Part shown: positions 17,723 through 26,303 of the stretch, piece by piece
How positions within the stretch are numbered: position 1 is the first letter of the stretch
How the letters are laid out: every line of letters begins with the position of its first letter
Source of the DNA: Acinetobacter lactucae
GTDB lineage: Bacteria; Pseudomonadota; Gammaproteobacteria; Pseudomonadales; Moraxellaceae
Assembly: GCF_013344765.1 (NCBI RefSeq)
Contig: NZ_JABVBF010000009.1
Location: 1 to 38,316, forward strand
Direction of reading: 5' to 3'
Length of the DNA: 38,316 nt
Position numbers and translations under genes: made by a program
Notes under the pieces: generated by a model
The model's database searches: none
Seen by the model: only the letters and a program-made list of their open reading frames with translations
What the model was told of the DNA's origin: nothing

Positions 17723-18895
17723 ATGAATTCCGCCCCACTCAAAGCCCCAATTAACTGGACCGCTAGCATTACCTTAATTGGTTTACCAATTCTTGCCGCA
17801 ATCATAATCCCGATTTACGCGTATTATTATGATTTTAGTGTAAGCGCATGGGTAAGCTTATTTTTTCTTTTAGCTCTAAGTAGTATGGGGATTACTGCTG
17901 GTTACCATCGCCTTTGGGCTCACAGAGCTTATGAAGCGTCGTTACCGCTTAAAATTCTTTTAATGATCGGTGGAACATTTGCCGTACAAAATAGTATTTT
18001 GTTCTGGGCATCTGGTCACCGTACTCACCATCGACATGTTGATGATGTTGATGAAGATCCGTATTCAATTGAACGTGGTTTTTGGTATGCCCATATGGGT
18101 TGGATGATCCGCGATCATTCACCATCTAAACCAGACTTTAAAAATGCACCAGACCTTCTCAATGATAAATTGGTCATGTTCCAACATAAATACTATGGCT
18201 TACTTGTAGTTGCAGTTCATGTTGGTATTTTAGGTTTAATTGGTTGGGCAACTGGCGATTTATGGGGTGTAGTCCTTTTAGGTGGTCTATTGCGTTTAAT
18301 CATTAGCCATCAAGTTACATTCTTTATCAACTCGCTTTGCCACATGTGGGGTAAACGTCCGTATACAGACGAAAACACTGCACGTGATAATTTCTGGTTG
18401 GCTATTGCTACTTGGGGTGAGGGTTACCATAACTATCACCACATCTTCCAATACGACTATCGTAATGGTGTGAAATGGTGGCAATATGACCCAACAAAAT
18501 GGTTAATTTGGTCATGTTCTAAACTCGGCTTAGCTAAAAATTTACGTCGTATTCCAAGCTTTAATATTAAGAAAGCTGAATTAGCGATGAAGTTTAAATA
18601 TGCTGAACAAGACCTTGCTATTTATGGTCACGATGTAAATGCTGATATGACCCAGATGAAACAACGTATTGCTCAGGAATACGAAGCTTTTACCCATACA
18701 TTAAATGACTGGGCAAAGCTTAAAGAGCAAGAGCTTCAAGCGAAAAAAGCAGCGATGGCTGAAAAAATCCATAAAATGGATCATAAGCTTAAAGTTGATT
18801 TCCAATTGCTTGAGCATCGTCTAAGTCATCATCGTGAGTGTTTAGAAACTTTAATGCGCAACATTAAAAAGAACACCAATGTAGTATCAGACTAA
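17723..18895 (+). CDS. fatty-acid (acyl-CoA) delta-9 desaturase with C-terminal coiled coil
   Basis: Membrane di-iron desaturase that introduces a double bond into saturated acyl chains. All three histidine boxes are present: HRLWAH (62-67), HRTHH (99-103) and HNYHH near residue 238. Hydrophobic segments flank them at about 13-35, 43-60, 75-95 and 155-195. Past the catalytic domain, residues 285-385 form a charged helical tail (DMTQMKQRIAQEYEAF, KLKEQELQAKKAAMAEKI) that is not part of the usual desaturase. The longer frame starts at a TTG; the ATG at 17723 gives the expected start (390 aa). It ends at a terminator and probably stands alone. Confidence 0.93.
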   Translation: MNSAPLKAPINWTASITLIGLPILAAIIIPIYAYYYDFSVSAWVSLFFLLALSSMGITAGYHRLWAHRAYEASLPLKILLMIGGTFAVQNSILFWASGHRTHHRHVDDVDEDPYSIERGFWYAHMGWMIRDHSPSKPDFKNAPDLLNDKLVMFQHKYYGLLVVAVHVGILGLIGWATGDLWGVVLLGGLLRLIISHQVTFFINSLCHMWGKRPYTDENTARDNFWLAIATWGEGYHNYHHIFQYDYRNGVKWWQYDPTKWLIWSCSKLGLAKNLRRIPSFNIKKAELAMKFKYAEQDLAIYGHDVNADMTQMKQRIAQEYEAFTHTLNDWAKLKEQELQAKKAAMAEKIHKMDHKLKVDFQLLEHRLSHHRECLETLMRNIKKNTNVVSD

Positions 18896-18910
18896 AATAA
18901 ATTTTGATCT

Positions 18911-18937
18911 AAAATAGCTCTTTCGGGAGCTATTTTT
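18911..18937. terminator. terminator after the desaturase gene
   Basis: AAAATAGCTC, loop TTTCG, GGAGCTATTTTT: a stable hairpin plus T-run 15 bp after the stop codon. Confidence 0.85.
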
Positions 18938-18994
18938 ATGCCTGCTTTTTAACTATGGTATAGTGAAATCCGCTCTCTCTATTTTGCTAAACCT

Positions 18995-20437
18995 ATGCAA
19001 TTTAATCCGCTCTACCCTTCGCTTCCATCTAAATTATTTCATGTTCAACAACCATCGCCTTTACGTGGTGCAAAAGCAGGACATTTTAACAGTGCTTTGG
19101 CTGATGAACTGCAATGGTCAGAAGACGATAAAAATGCATGGGTTGAGATCTGTAGCGGACAGCGTACATTCACTGAATTTCCTCCTCTAGCTATGGTCTA
19201 TGCTGGTCACCAGTTCGGACAATGGGCAGGACAACTCGGCGATGGGCGTGGCTTACTGATTGCGCAAATACTTAATACAAAGGGTCAAACCATCGACCTC
19301 CATCTCAAAGGCGCAGGCCCTACCCCCTATTCAAGAATGGGAGATGGGCGAGCAGTATTACGCTCAGTGGTTCGTGAATATTTAGCTGGGCATGCTTTAA
19401 ATGCCTTAGGCGTCGCTTCTAGTCACGCAGTCGGTTTTACAACCTCTACTCAAGGCGTACAGCGTGAAAAATTAGAGTTAGGTGCAATGCTACTCAGAAC
19501 ATCTGAATGCCATATCCGTTTAGGGCACTTTGAATGGATCAATCAATACGCTCCTGAGTTGCTTTCAGAATTCACTCAAAAATGTATTGAATGGCATTAT
19601 CCAGAATGCCTAGAAACCGAAAACCCAATTTTATCCTTTGCCCAAAAGGTAGTTGAGCGTACTGCAATTATGATTGCGAAATGGCAATTGGTTGGGTTTG
19701 CTCACGGCGTCATGAATACCGATAACTTAAATATTACAGGCTCTACACTCGATTTTGGTCCATATGGCTTTATGGAGCGTTTCCGTCCGAACTGGATCAA
19801 CAACCATTCCGATTATCAAGGTCGCTATACTTACCAAAATCAACCGAGTATAGGCCATTGGAACTTATGGACGTGGTTAAACAACTTAATTCCTCTCGCT
19901 GAATCCGAACAAAAAGATCAGTTCAAAGAAGAGTTAGCGCGTTGCTTAGAACAATTTGAACCGACCTTTATTGAACATTACACAACTGGCTTATGTAAAA
20001 AAATGGGATTACCTCATTTTCATAAAGACAGTCTTGATTGTAGTTTTGTTTTTCTAAAAATCTTACAAACTGAACAACTCGACTACACTCAGAGCTTTAT
20101 CCTACTTCAAAATAAAGAATATAAAACTCTACGAGATGATTGCCTTGATATTCGACAGTTTGATGAGTTTCTTAGCCAATATCAAAGCATTCGTGAACAT
20201 CAAGATACAGATGAGCTTGATGCGAATATGCAAAAAGCTAATCCAGTTTATATATTACGGAATCACATGGCTCAACATGCTATTGAAGCAGCTGAACGAG
20301 ATGATTTTAGCGAAGTAGATCGTTTGTTTAAGCTGCTTGATCAGCCATATACAAGACAACCAGAACTTGAACAGCCACAAGATTTAGGTCCTTTACCAAG
20401 TGACGTACCAGATGTAGCGGTAAGCTGTTCTTCTTAA
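18995..20437 (+). CDS. selO: protein adenylyltransferase SelO (YdiU/UPF0061)
   Basis: Pseudokinase-fold enzyme that transfers AMP from ATP to protein hydroxyls; the E. coli protein is tied to redox stress. Visible blocks: QFGQWAGQLGDGRG (74-87), LKGAGPTPYSRMGDGRAVLRS (the nucleotide-binding region), AIMIAKWQLVGFAHGVMNTDN with the metal-binding Asn/Asp, and LDFGPYGFMERF. The 480 aa match E. coli YdiU. It ends in SCSS, placing a cysteine at the antepenultimate position where vertebrate SELENOO has selenocysteine. No strong ribosome-binding site precedes the ATG. It is bracketed by terminators and so is monocistronic. Confidence 0.95.
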   Translation: MQFNPLYPSLPSKLFHVQQPSPLRGAKAGHFNSALADELQWSEDDKNAWVEICSGQRTFTEFPPLAMVYAGHQFGQWAGQLGDGRGLLIAQILNTKGQTIDLHLKGAGPTPYSRMGDGRAVLRSVVREYLAGHALNALGVASSHAVGFTTSTQGVQREKLELGAMLLRTSECHIRLGHFEWINQYAPELLSEFTQKCIEWHYPECLETENPILSFAQKVVERTAIMIAKWQLVGFAHGVMNTDNLNITGSTLDFGPYGFMERFRPNWINNHSDYQGRYTYQNQPSIGHWNLWTWLNNLIPLAESEQKDQFKEELARCLEQFEPTFIEHYTTGLCKKMGLPHFHKDSLDCSFVFLKILQTEQLDYTQSFILLQNKEYKTLRDDCLDIRQFDEFLSQYQSIREHQDTDELDANMQKANPVYILRNHMAQHAIEAAERDDFSEVDRLFKLLDQPYTRQPELEQPQDLGPLPSDVPDVAVSCSS

Positions 20438-20452
20438 TATTTTAAAAGACAA

Positions 20453-20497
20453 AAACTCTCTTAAGCCGCTTTAGTGGTAGCTTAAGAGAGTTTCTTA
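20453..20497 (+). terminator. terminator after selO
   Basis: A perfect 14-bp stem (AAACTCTCTTAAGC and its complement, 20453-20466 and 20480-20493) with a 13-nt loop. The T-run after it is short (TTTCTT), so efficiency is uncertain. Confidence 0.7.
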
Positions 20498-20515
20498 AAC
20501 ATTAAAGAATAATAT

Positions 20516-21097
20516 ATGAAAATTAGACCTATCATTATTTGTACACTTCTTATGATTCCATTAGGAATCGCTTTTTATAATTACGAAAAATATTTACCGA
20601 CTTTTACATCATCCCATAAAGCTCTTTCAACCGAAGAGATCTTAGAAATAATCAAGACAAAGCCTGTCACCTCAATTGAAGTGTTTAAAAGTCAACGCGT
20701 ACTCCTCCTCAAAAATAATAATGAGGTGATTCGTCGTTATCCTATTCGTCTAGGCTTTAACCCTGAAGGGCATAAACACTTTGAAAATGATGGAAAAACA
20801 CCTGAAGGGGTTTATTCTATAGATTGGCGCAACTCACAAAGTGCCTACTATAAATCTTTGCATATTTCCTATCCCGATGCGAAAGATATTGCTTATGCCA
20901 ATCAACATAATCAACCAACGGGTGGAGATATCATGATTCATGGATCAGTCCCAAAATCTTTACTCTCGATGCCTTTTAGCTCGACTTATATGCCACATAA
21001 GGATTGGACTTTAGGATGTATCGCAGTTAGAAATGCAGATATAGACGAGATTTGGCAATTCGTGCCAAATCATACAAAGATTATAATTTATCCATAA
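20516..21097 (+). CDS. L,D-transpeptidase family protein (YkuD fold)
   Basis: A 193-aa protein with an N-terminal membrane anchor or signal (residues 4-22) and a YkuD catalytic domain from about residue 50. The IHGS motif (His142) and the distal LGCIAVRN motif (catalytic Cys168, Arg172) are intact. Canonical L,D-transpeptidases crosslink peptidoglycan or attach proteins to it; the YafK/DpaA-like subgroup, which this resembles, can instead cleave such links. I cannot tell which from sequence alone. The catalytic half would face the periplasm. The gene is followed by the DnaA-box hairpin at 21109-21151. Confidence 0.88.
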   Translation: MKIRPIIICTLLMIPLGIAFYNYEKYLPTFTSSHKALSTEEILEIIKTKPVTSIEVFKSQRVLLLKNNNEVIRRYPIRLGFNPEGHKHFENDGKTPEGVYSIDWRNSQSAYYKSLHISYPDAKDIAYANQHNQPTGGDIMIHGSVPKSLLSMPFSSTYMPHKDWTLGCIAVRNADIDEIWQFVPNHTKIIIYP

Positions 21098-21108
21098 AAT
21101 CTTTAAAA

Positions 21109-21151
21109 TTATCCACATTTTCTGTGGATAACATTGTGGTTATCCACAGAA
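21109..21151. repeat. three consensus DnaA boxes, two in a 13-bp inverted repeat
   Basis: TTATCCACA occurs at 21109-21117 and 21140-21148 on the plus strand and at 21123-21131 on the minus strand. The last two sit inside a perfect inverted repeat (TTCTGTGGATAAC, 6-nt loop, GTTATCCACAGAA). It lies between the convergent L,D-transpeptidase and baeR genes, so it may act simply as a bidirectional terminator, though the T-tails are weak. Three exact DnaA consensus sites in 40 bp are notable. Confidence 0.7.
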
Positions 21152-21167
21152 TAACTTTTGTGAGTGC

Positions 21168-21854
21168 TTATTCTTCTGGATATTCGAAGCGGTAACCTAC
21201 ACCGTAAACAGCTTGAATCCATTCATGACGGTTACCAGTTTCAGCTGCTTCACTAATTTTTCGACGCAAGTTTTTGATATGGCTGTCAATTACACGATCG
21301 GCAACATCAAAGCTGTCCGGATTAATGTGATCCAATAATTGTGCACGTGAATAAACTTGTCCCACATGCTCTAAAAATAGCTCAAGTAAACGAAATTCGG
21401 TCGGCGTTAAGCTCAACGATTTTTGCTGATACCAAATTCTTTGTTGTGCTTTATCGATGCGGAAAGAATCATTTTGCTCAGGCTCTGCCTTACGCTCTAA
21501 ACGGCGTAGCACAGCTTGTACACGAGCAACTAATTCTTTTGGACTAAATGGTTTACATACATAATCATCAGCACCCATGTTGAGACCTAATACACGGTCA
21601 ATTTCTTCGGTACGGGCAGTGACCATAATAATCGGTAAATCTGATTGTTCACGAACTTTACGGCAAATAGTCAAACCATCCATTCGTGGAACCATTAAGT
21701 CCAAAATCATCAAATTCGGTTTACGTTGCTGGAAACTTGCATAAGCATCTTGACCATCATGAAACATACTTACTTCAAAACCGGCAGCTTCAAGATAATC
21801 ACGCACTAAATGTGCTAATTCCACTTCATCTTCAACCAACATCACATGTTTCAT
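21168..21854 (-). CDS. baeR: OmpR-family response regulator BaeR
   Basis: A 228-aa response regulator: receiver domain residues 1-118 with the acidic pocket VEDE (8-11), phosphoacceptor D52 (MILDLMVPRMDG), the VTART switch region and CKPFSP lysine; winged-helix output domain at about 130-225 (LTPTEFRLLELFLEHVGQVYSRAQLL, RRKISE, YGVGYRFEYPEE). The whole protein closely resembles the Acinetobacter BaeR that is reported to influence the AdeABC, AdeIJK and MacAB pumps and tolerance to tannic acid and tigecycline. It is transcribed after baeS with a 21-bp gap. The assignment is by similarity from memory. Confidence 0.9.
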   Translation of the reverse strand: MKHVMLVEDEVELAHLVRDYLEAAGFEVSMFHDGQDAYASFQQRKPNLMILDLMVPRMDGLTICRKVREQSDLPIIMVTARTEEIDRVLGLNMGADDYVCKPFSPKELVARVQAVLRRLERKAEPEQNDSFRIDKAQQRIWYQQKSLSLTPTEFRLLELFLEHVGQVYSRAQLLDHINPDSFDVADRVIDSHIKNLRRKISEAAETGNRHEWIQAVYGVGYRFEYPEE

Positions 21855-21875
21855 GAGATATTTTTCCTTTTATAT

Positions 21876-23540
21876 TTAACTCTGCTTTTTAAAAGTAAGT
21901 ACACAACGTAAACCACCTAATGGTGAGTGTGCAAAACTGAGTGTACCACCAAGCGCTTGCGCAATTTTACAAGACAAAGCCAAGCCAAGCCCTGTTCCAC
22001 CTGTACTACGCGTACGCGAATCATCTACGCGATAGAAACGTTCACCTAAACGGGATAACTGCTCATCACTTAAACCATAAGGACTGTCATCGACATACAA
22101 AGTCCACTCTTGAGGAGTCTGGCTTGTATGAATATGAATTTTGCCACCTGTTTCTGTGTAACGAATACTATTACTAATTAAATTAACAACAATCTGTTTA
22201 AATCGATCACGGTCTAATAATAGCGGAGAACTTGTCCCTTCAACCTGAATTTCAAGACCAGCCTGCTCAAGTTTAGGTTTAAAGTTTTCAACTTCTTGTA
22301 ACACCACTTCCCACGGATTTACAGAACTCAAATAACACTTAAGCTGCTGAGCATCTGCCTGCGCCAGATCTGCAAGGTCTTGGGTCAATTTTTTCAGGCT
22401 TGAAACCTGACGCATCATTGCATCTAGATGTTCAGGCGTTGCTTTTCGAATCCCGTCCTGCATCGCTTCAATTTGTGCTTGTAATACAGCCAAAGGCGTT
22501 TTTAATTCATGAGAAGTATCTGCCACCCATTGACGTCGCGACTCTTCATGCTGATGTAAAATCTCTGCCAAATGGTTCAACTGGGTTGATAAATCACCTA
22601 ACTCATCATTTCGCTTAATCACAACTTGATGCTGATAATTTCCTTTGGTTAATTCATTCGTTGCATTTAATAAACGTTGAATCGGTTTTTTAAAATAAGT
22701 CGCCATTAATAGCGCTGCAACTAAACTTGATAGCAAGGTCAAGGCATAAATTAAGAGCAAATAGCGCTTTTGATTACTAAAGAAATTAATACTCAAAGCA
22801 TCTTCTTTATCCAAAACAGGTTTTAAACCCAAATATCCCACAACTTGATTGTTTAAGATAATCGGGCGAAATGACATCTGATCTGAAGAAGGTGGTTCAC
22901 CCACTACAAACTGGTGCCGAGCGTCATATAGAGATAAACGCGAACTCAATCCTAAGCGGTCTGGCAAAGCGATAAAACGCTTCTTACCATTTTGCGTTTC
23001 AATATCTTTTAAGCTTCCTTTCTTTGATTTATTTTTATCATCACTTGGGCGAAATTGGTTTGCGCTTAAGGGGAATCTTAATCCTTCAAAGGGTTGATAT
23101 TGAGAAGGTAAATTTTGCTCAAGTGTTCTTAACTCTTCATCACTAAAAATAGTATTTTTATTTGTCGGTGTAACTTGCGGTGAAATATTAATAAGCGTAT
23201 GTTCATCAAAAGAATGCTGCTGTATAGCAATGTCATATTGACGACGAAGCCACCACTGTGAGAGACGATCGTAGTCATCGGGCGCCGCAGTACCTTCGAT
23301 TTGTAAAATCTGTGCCTGAATCGCATTCCCCCAATCATGGTACACTGTATAAACATCGCCCAGATTGGTAATGAGACGGTCGAGCTTCTGCATTTCAACG
23401 TCAGCCACATATTTGGCAAAGTTCTTTTGCATTGTCCAATGCAAAACGCTTAAGCTTGCAGTCGCAATAAGTAATGTGGTGAGCAAGACTGTCAAAAATA
23501 ACCGTAATGCAATGGGAACACGTAGAACGTTCAAAAGCAC
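21876..23540 (-). CDS. baeS: sensor histidine kinase BaeS
   Basis: Membrane sensor kinase and partner of BaeR. Layout: first membrane helix about residues 12-34, a periplasmic domain of about 220 residues, second helix at 260-282, HAMP linker 283-335, H-box with phosphoacceptor His344 (VADTSHELKTPLA), N-box at 450-460 (QIVVNLISNSIRY), and G2 box GGTGLGLALS. The G1 region reads DDSPYGL rather than DxGxGI, a relaxed form also seen in E. coli BaeS. The annotated first codon is a GTG at 23540; a TTG two codons later has a better-spaced GAGAG. It is long for a BaeS because the periplasmic domain carries a Lys/Asp-rich insert (DDKNKSKKGS). Confidence 0.9.
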   Translation of the reverse strand: MLLNVLRVPIALRLFLTVLLTTLLIATASLSVLHWTMQKNFAKYVADVEMQKLDRLITNLGDVYTVYHDWGNAIQAQILQIEGTAAPDDYDRLSQWWLRRQYDIAIQQHSFDEHTLINISPQVTPTNKNTIFSDEELRTLEQNLPSQYQPFEGLRFPLSANQFRPSDDKNKSKKGSLKDIETQNGKKRFIALPDRLGLSSRLSLYDARHQFVVGEPPSSDQMSFRPIILNNQVVGYLGLKPVLDKEDALSINFFSNQKRYLLLIYALTLLSSLVAALLMATYFKKPIQRLLNATNELTKGNYQHQVVIKRNDELGDLSTQLNHLAEILHQHEESRRQWVADTSHELKTPLAVLQAQIEAMQDGIRKATPEHLDAMMRQVSSLKKLTQDLADLAQADAQQLKCYLSSVNPWEVVLQEVENFKPKLEQAGLEIQVEGTSSPLLLDRDRFKQIVVNLISNSIRYTETGGKIHIHTSQTPQEWTLYVDDSPYGLSDEQLSRLGERFYRVDDSRTRSTGGTGLGLALSCKIAQALGGTLSFAHSPLGGLRCVLTFKKQS

Positions 23541-23590
23541 TCTCTCATTTTTACCCTATATTTGGCATTGTAACCAACAACGAAAAGAAA

Positions 23591-23607
23591 AACTCTCCAT
23601 TGTTTCT
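23591..23607 (+). promoter_or_regulatory. BaeR-box-like sequence
   Basis: The sequence contains TCTCCATT (23594-23601) followed two bases on by TT, resembling the E. coli BaeR box as I recall it (TTTTTCTCCATDATTGGC). It lies between divergent baeS and the His-rich lipoprotein gene, 60 bp upstream of the latter's ATG. Only the core matches, so it is a candidate and not a confirmed site. Confidence 0.3.
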
Positions 23608-23666
23608 ACATCTTTATTATCTAATCTTTAAGCCATCTTAAAACACAACATTAAAGGGCTTTAGAT

Positions 23667-24044
23667 ATGAAAATGACGGCAAAAATTGCATTATTCAGTG
23701 CGGCAATTGTAACAATGGGAAGTTTGGCAGCGTGTCAAACGACGACTCAACCACCTAAGCCAGAGCGTGGAATGATGCATGATGGCCCACGTGAAGGCCA
23801 CCACCGTATGAAGCACCGTGAATTCACACCAGAACAAAAAGCGGCATGGGAACAGCATCGTGCAGAACGCAAAGCACGTTTTGAACAAATCCAAAAAGCA
23901 TGTGATGGAAAGACCAATGGGCAGACCGTAAAAGTTCAAGTTGGCGATAAAACACTTGAAGGAACATGTAACCTTCGTTTTGAACCAAAACGCCCTCAAC
24001 CACCTGTTAACGCCCCTGCTCCTGCATCAGTTCAAGCAAAATGA
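23667..24044 (+). CDS. small His-rich periplasmic lipoprotein
   Basis: A 125-aa protein with a lipoprotein signal ending in lipobox LAAC (C23). The mature part begins with a Pro/His/Arg/Met-rich stretch (MMHDGPREGHHRMKHR), then a charged helix starting FTPEQKAAWEQHRAERKARFE and a tail with two further cysteines (CDGKTNGQTVKVQ, EGTCNLRF) that could form a disulfide. The FTPEQ helix recalls the LTxxQ motif of Spy and CpxP, but this is a weak likeness. It diverges from baeS, and a BaeR-box-like sequence precedes it, so an envelope-stress role is a reasonable guess. AAAGGG sits eight bases upstream of the ATG. Not recognised as a named family. Confidence 0.8.
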   Translation: MKMTAKIALFSAAIVTMGSLAACQTTTQPPKPERGMMHDGPREGHHRMKHREFTPEQKAAWEQHRAERKARFEQIQKACDGKTNGQTVKVQVGDKTLEGTCNLRFEPKRPQPPVNAPAPASVQAK

Positions 24045-24058
24045 TTCTAAAAATCATG

Positions 24059-24092
24059 AAACAAAAGGCGCCTATAGGCGCCTTTTGTTTAT
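24059..24092. terminator. terminator after the His-rich lipoprotein
   Basis: A perfect 14-bp stem around TATA (AAACAAAAGGCGCC and its complement). It has T's on the plus side and A's on the minus side. Confidence 0.85.
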
Positions 24093-24333
24093 ACATAACT
24101 ATTTACGATTTTGACTATTTGTATCATATAAACATAACCAAAAGTGTTTACACTCAAAGCACTTAGCTAGTTTAAGCATTTTTTTCTTGACTTTGCAGTC
24201 ACAAAGTAAAGGTCCTGAGGTGCTTGTGCAGTTATGCAAGTTGTTGCACGATGTAATAGTCCAAGGTGCCTCATGGCACATTATCATAGATTAAGATTAT
24301 AACTCTGGTTTCACCAGTATTGAGGAACCCGAT

Positions 24334-26136
24334 ATGCCACAATACAAAGCGCCCTTACGTGATATGCAATTCGTTTTGCATGAATTATTAAATGCTGAAG
24401 AACACTATGCAAAATTACCTGATTTCCAAGGTAACGTAAGCCGTGAATTGGTTGATCAATATTTAGAAGCTGCGGCGGACTTCTGTGAAAATGAACTTTC
24501 TCCTTTAAACCAAGTTGGCGACCGCGAGGGTTGTACTTGGAATGATGGCGTAGTTACCACTCCAACAGGCTTTAAAGAAGCTTATCAAAAATATATTGAA
24601 CTTGGCTTTCCGTCTTTATCAGCAGAAGAGCAATACGGTGGTCAAGCTTTACCTAACTCTTTAGGTATTGCAATTTCTGAAATGGTGGGTACAGCAAACT
24701 GGTCTTGGGGTATGTACCCTGGCTTGTCTCACGGAGCTGTACGTACATTAGAACATCACGGTTCTGATGAACAAAAAAATACTTATTTACCAAACCTTGT
24801 TTCAGGTGTTTGGACAGGTACGATGTGCTTAACTGAGTCTCATGCAGGTTCTGACTTAGGTATTATCCGTACTAAAGCAGAACCAAATGCTGACGGTAGC
24901 TATGCAATCTCTGGCGAGAAAATCTTTATCTCTGCTGGTGAACATGACATGGCTGAGAACATCATCCATATCGTTCTTGCTCGCCTACCTGGTGCACCAA
25001 AAGGTACTAAAGGTATCTCATTATTCATCGTTCCTAAATTCAATGTAAATGCAGATGGATCTATTGGCGAACGTAATGCGGTACGTTGTGGTTCTATCGA
25101 ACACAAAATGGGTATTCATGGTAACGCAACTTGTGTCATTAACTTTGACCAAGCGAAAGGTTACTTAATTGGACCTGAAAACCGTGGTTTGAACTGTATG
25201 TTCACCTTCATGAACACAGCACGTATTGGTACTGCTGTTCAAGGTTTAGCCGCGTCTGAATCATCTTTCCAAGGTGCGTTGACTTACGCGAAAGAACGTT
25301 TAGCAATGCGTTCACTTTCTGGTCCTAAAGCTCCAGAAAAAGAAGCAGATCCTATTATCGTTCACCCTGCTGTTCGTAACATGCTTTTAACTCAAAAAGC
25401 GTTTGCTGAAGGCGGTCGTGCGCTTGTTTACTTACTTGCTCAATACGCTGACGTCGTTGAAAAAGGCGAAACTGAAGAAGAGCGTAAGTTTGCTGACAAC
25501 ATCTTGTCTTTATTGACTCCAATTGCAAAAGCATTCTTAACTGAAACAGGTTCTGAATCTGCTAAGCATGGTGTACAAGTCTTCGGTGGTCATGGCTTTA
25601 TTTCTGAGCATGGTATGGAGCAAATTGTACGTGATACGCGTATTGCTTGCTTGTATGAAGGTACAACTGAAATTCAAGCACTTGATTTGTTAGGTCGTAA
25701 AGTATTGCAAACTCAAGGTGCAATGCTACGTGACTTCACTAAGATCATCCATAAATTTGTAGAAGCAAACAAAGACAATGCTGCTATGAAAGAATTTGTT
25801 GAACCGCTTGCGGCTCTTAACAAAGAATGGGGCGATCTAACGATGCAAATCGGTATGCGTGCGATGCAAAACCCAGATGAAGTCGGCGCTGCTGCTGTAG
25901 ATTACCTGTACTTCTCAGGTTATATCACTTTAGCTTACCTATGGGCTCGTATGGCGCTTGTAGCACAAGAGAAATTAGCAGCCGGTACAACCGATGTTGA
26001 CTTCTACAATGCGAAAGTAACTACTGCTCGCTTCTACTTCAAAAAAATCTTGCCACGTGTTCGCTCACATGTAGATGTTATTGCTGGTGGTCTAGATCCA
26101 TTAATGTCATTAGACGCTGAACATTTCGCTTTCTAA
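24334..26136 (+). CDS. acyl-CoA dehydrogenase, first of a tandem pair
   Basis: FAD enzyme that oxidises acyl-CoA to 2-enoyl-CoA, first step of beta-oxidation. The 600 aa are longer than short-chain dehydrogenases and end in the Acyl-CoA_dh_C extension found in DmdC-like members. Motifs: WTGTMCLTESHAGSDLG (FAD/substrate site, about 165-181), GSIEHKMGIHGNATC, QVFGGHGFISEHGMEQIVRD, and the catalytic glutamate in YEGTTEIQ. The start has GAGGAA at good spacing. A 167-bp gap with a terminator separates it from its paralogue. Chain-length preference cannot be read; long- or medium-chain is likely. No PsrA/FadR-type operator was recognised in the 240 bp upstream. Confidence 0.94.
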   Translation: MPQYKAPLRDMQFVLHELLNAEEHYAKLPDFQGNVSRELVDQYLEAAADFCENELSPLNQVGDREGCTWNDGVVTTPTGFKEAYQKYIELGFPSLSAEEQYGGQALPNSLGIAISEMVGTANWSWGMYPGLSHGAVRTLEHHGSDEQKNTYLPNLVSGVWTGTMCLTESHAGSDLGIIRTKAEPNADGSYAISGEKIFISAGEHDMAENIIHIVLARLPGAPKGTKGISLFIVPKFNVNADGSIGERNAVRCGSIEHKMGIHGNATCVINFDQAKGYLIGPENRGLNCMFTFMNTARIGTAVQGLAASESSFQGALTYAKERLAMRSLSGPKAPEKEADPIIVHPAVRNMLLTQKAFAEGGRALVYLLAQYADVVEKGETEEERKFADNILSLLTPIAKAFLTETGSESAKHGVQVFGGHGFISEHGMEQIVRDTRIACLYEGTTEIQALDLLGRKVLQTQGAMLRDFTKIIHKFVEANKDNAAMKEFVEPLAALNKEWGDLTMQIGMRAMQNPDEVGAAAVDYLYFSGYITLAYLWARMALVAQEKLAAGTTDVDFYNAKVTTARFYFKKILPRVRSHVDVIAGGLDPLMSLDAEHFAF

Positions 26137-26170
26137 CCATAGTTAGTTGCGATATGCAATGTTAAAAAAC

Positions 26171-26207
26171 AAAAAAGGACTGCTCAGTTTTGACGGTCCT
26201 TTTTTTA
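26171..26207 (+). terminator. terminator between the two acyl-CoA dehydrogenase genes
   Basis: AAAAAAGGAC and GTCCTTTTTT enclose a 15-nt loop, then T's. This implies the second gene has its own promoter or relies on readthrough. Confidence 0.75.
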
Positions 26208-26303
26208 TAAAATCAATGATAAATTTACACTTTAAATTCCATATCCATTTCGTTTTACAGGATATCTAGCACAGGCCAATGTGCACAAAAAAGGTGAACG
26301 ATT

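Noticed and set aside
24099..24287. 62-aa cysteine-rich minus-strand frame before the acyl-CoA dehydrogenase gene
   Set aside because: Eight cysteines look striking, but the frame lies in the promoter region of the divergent gene and has no supporting start signal.
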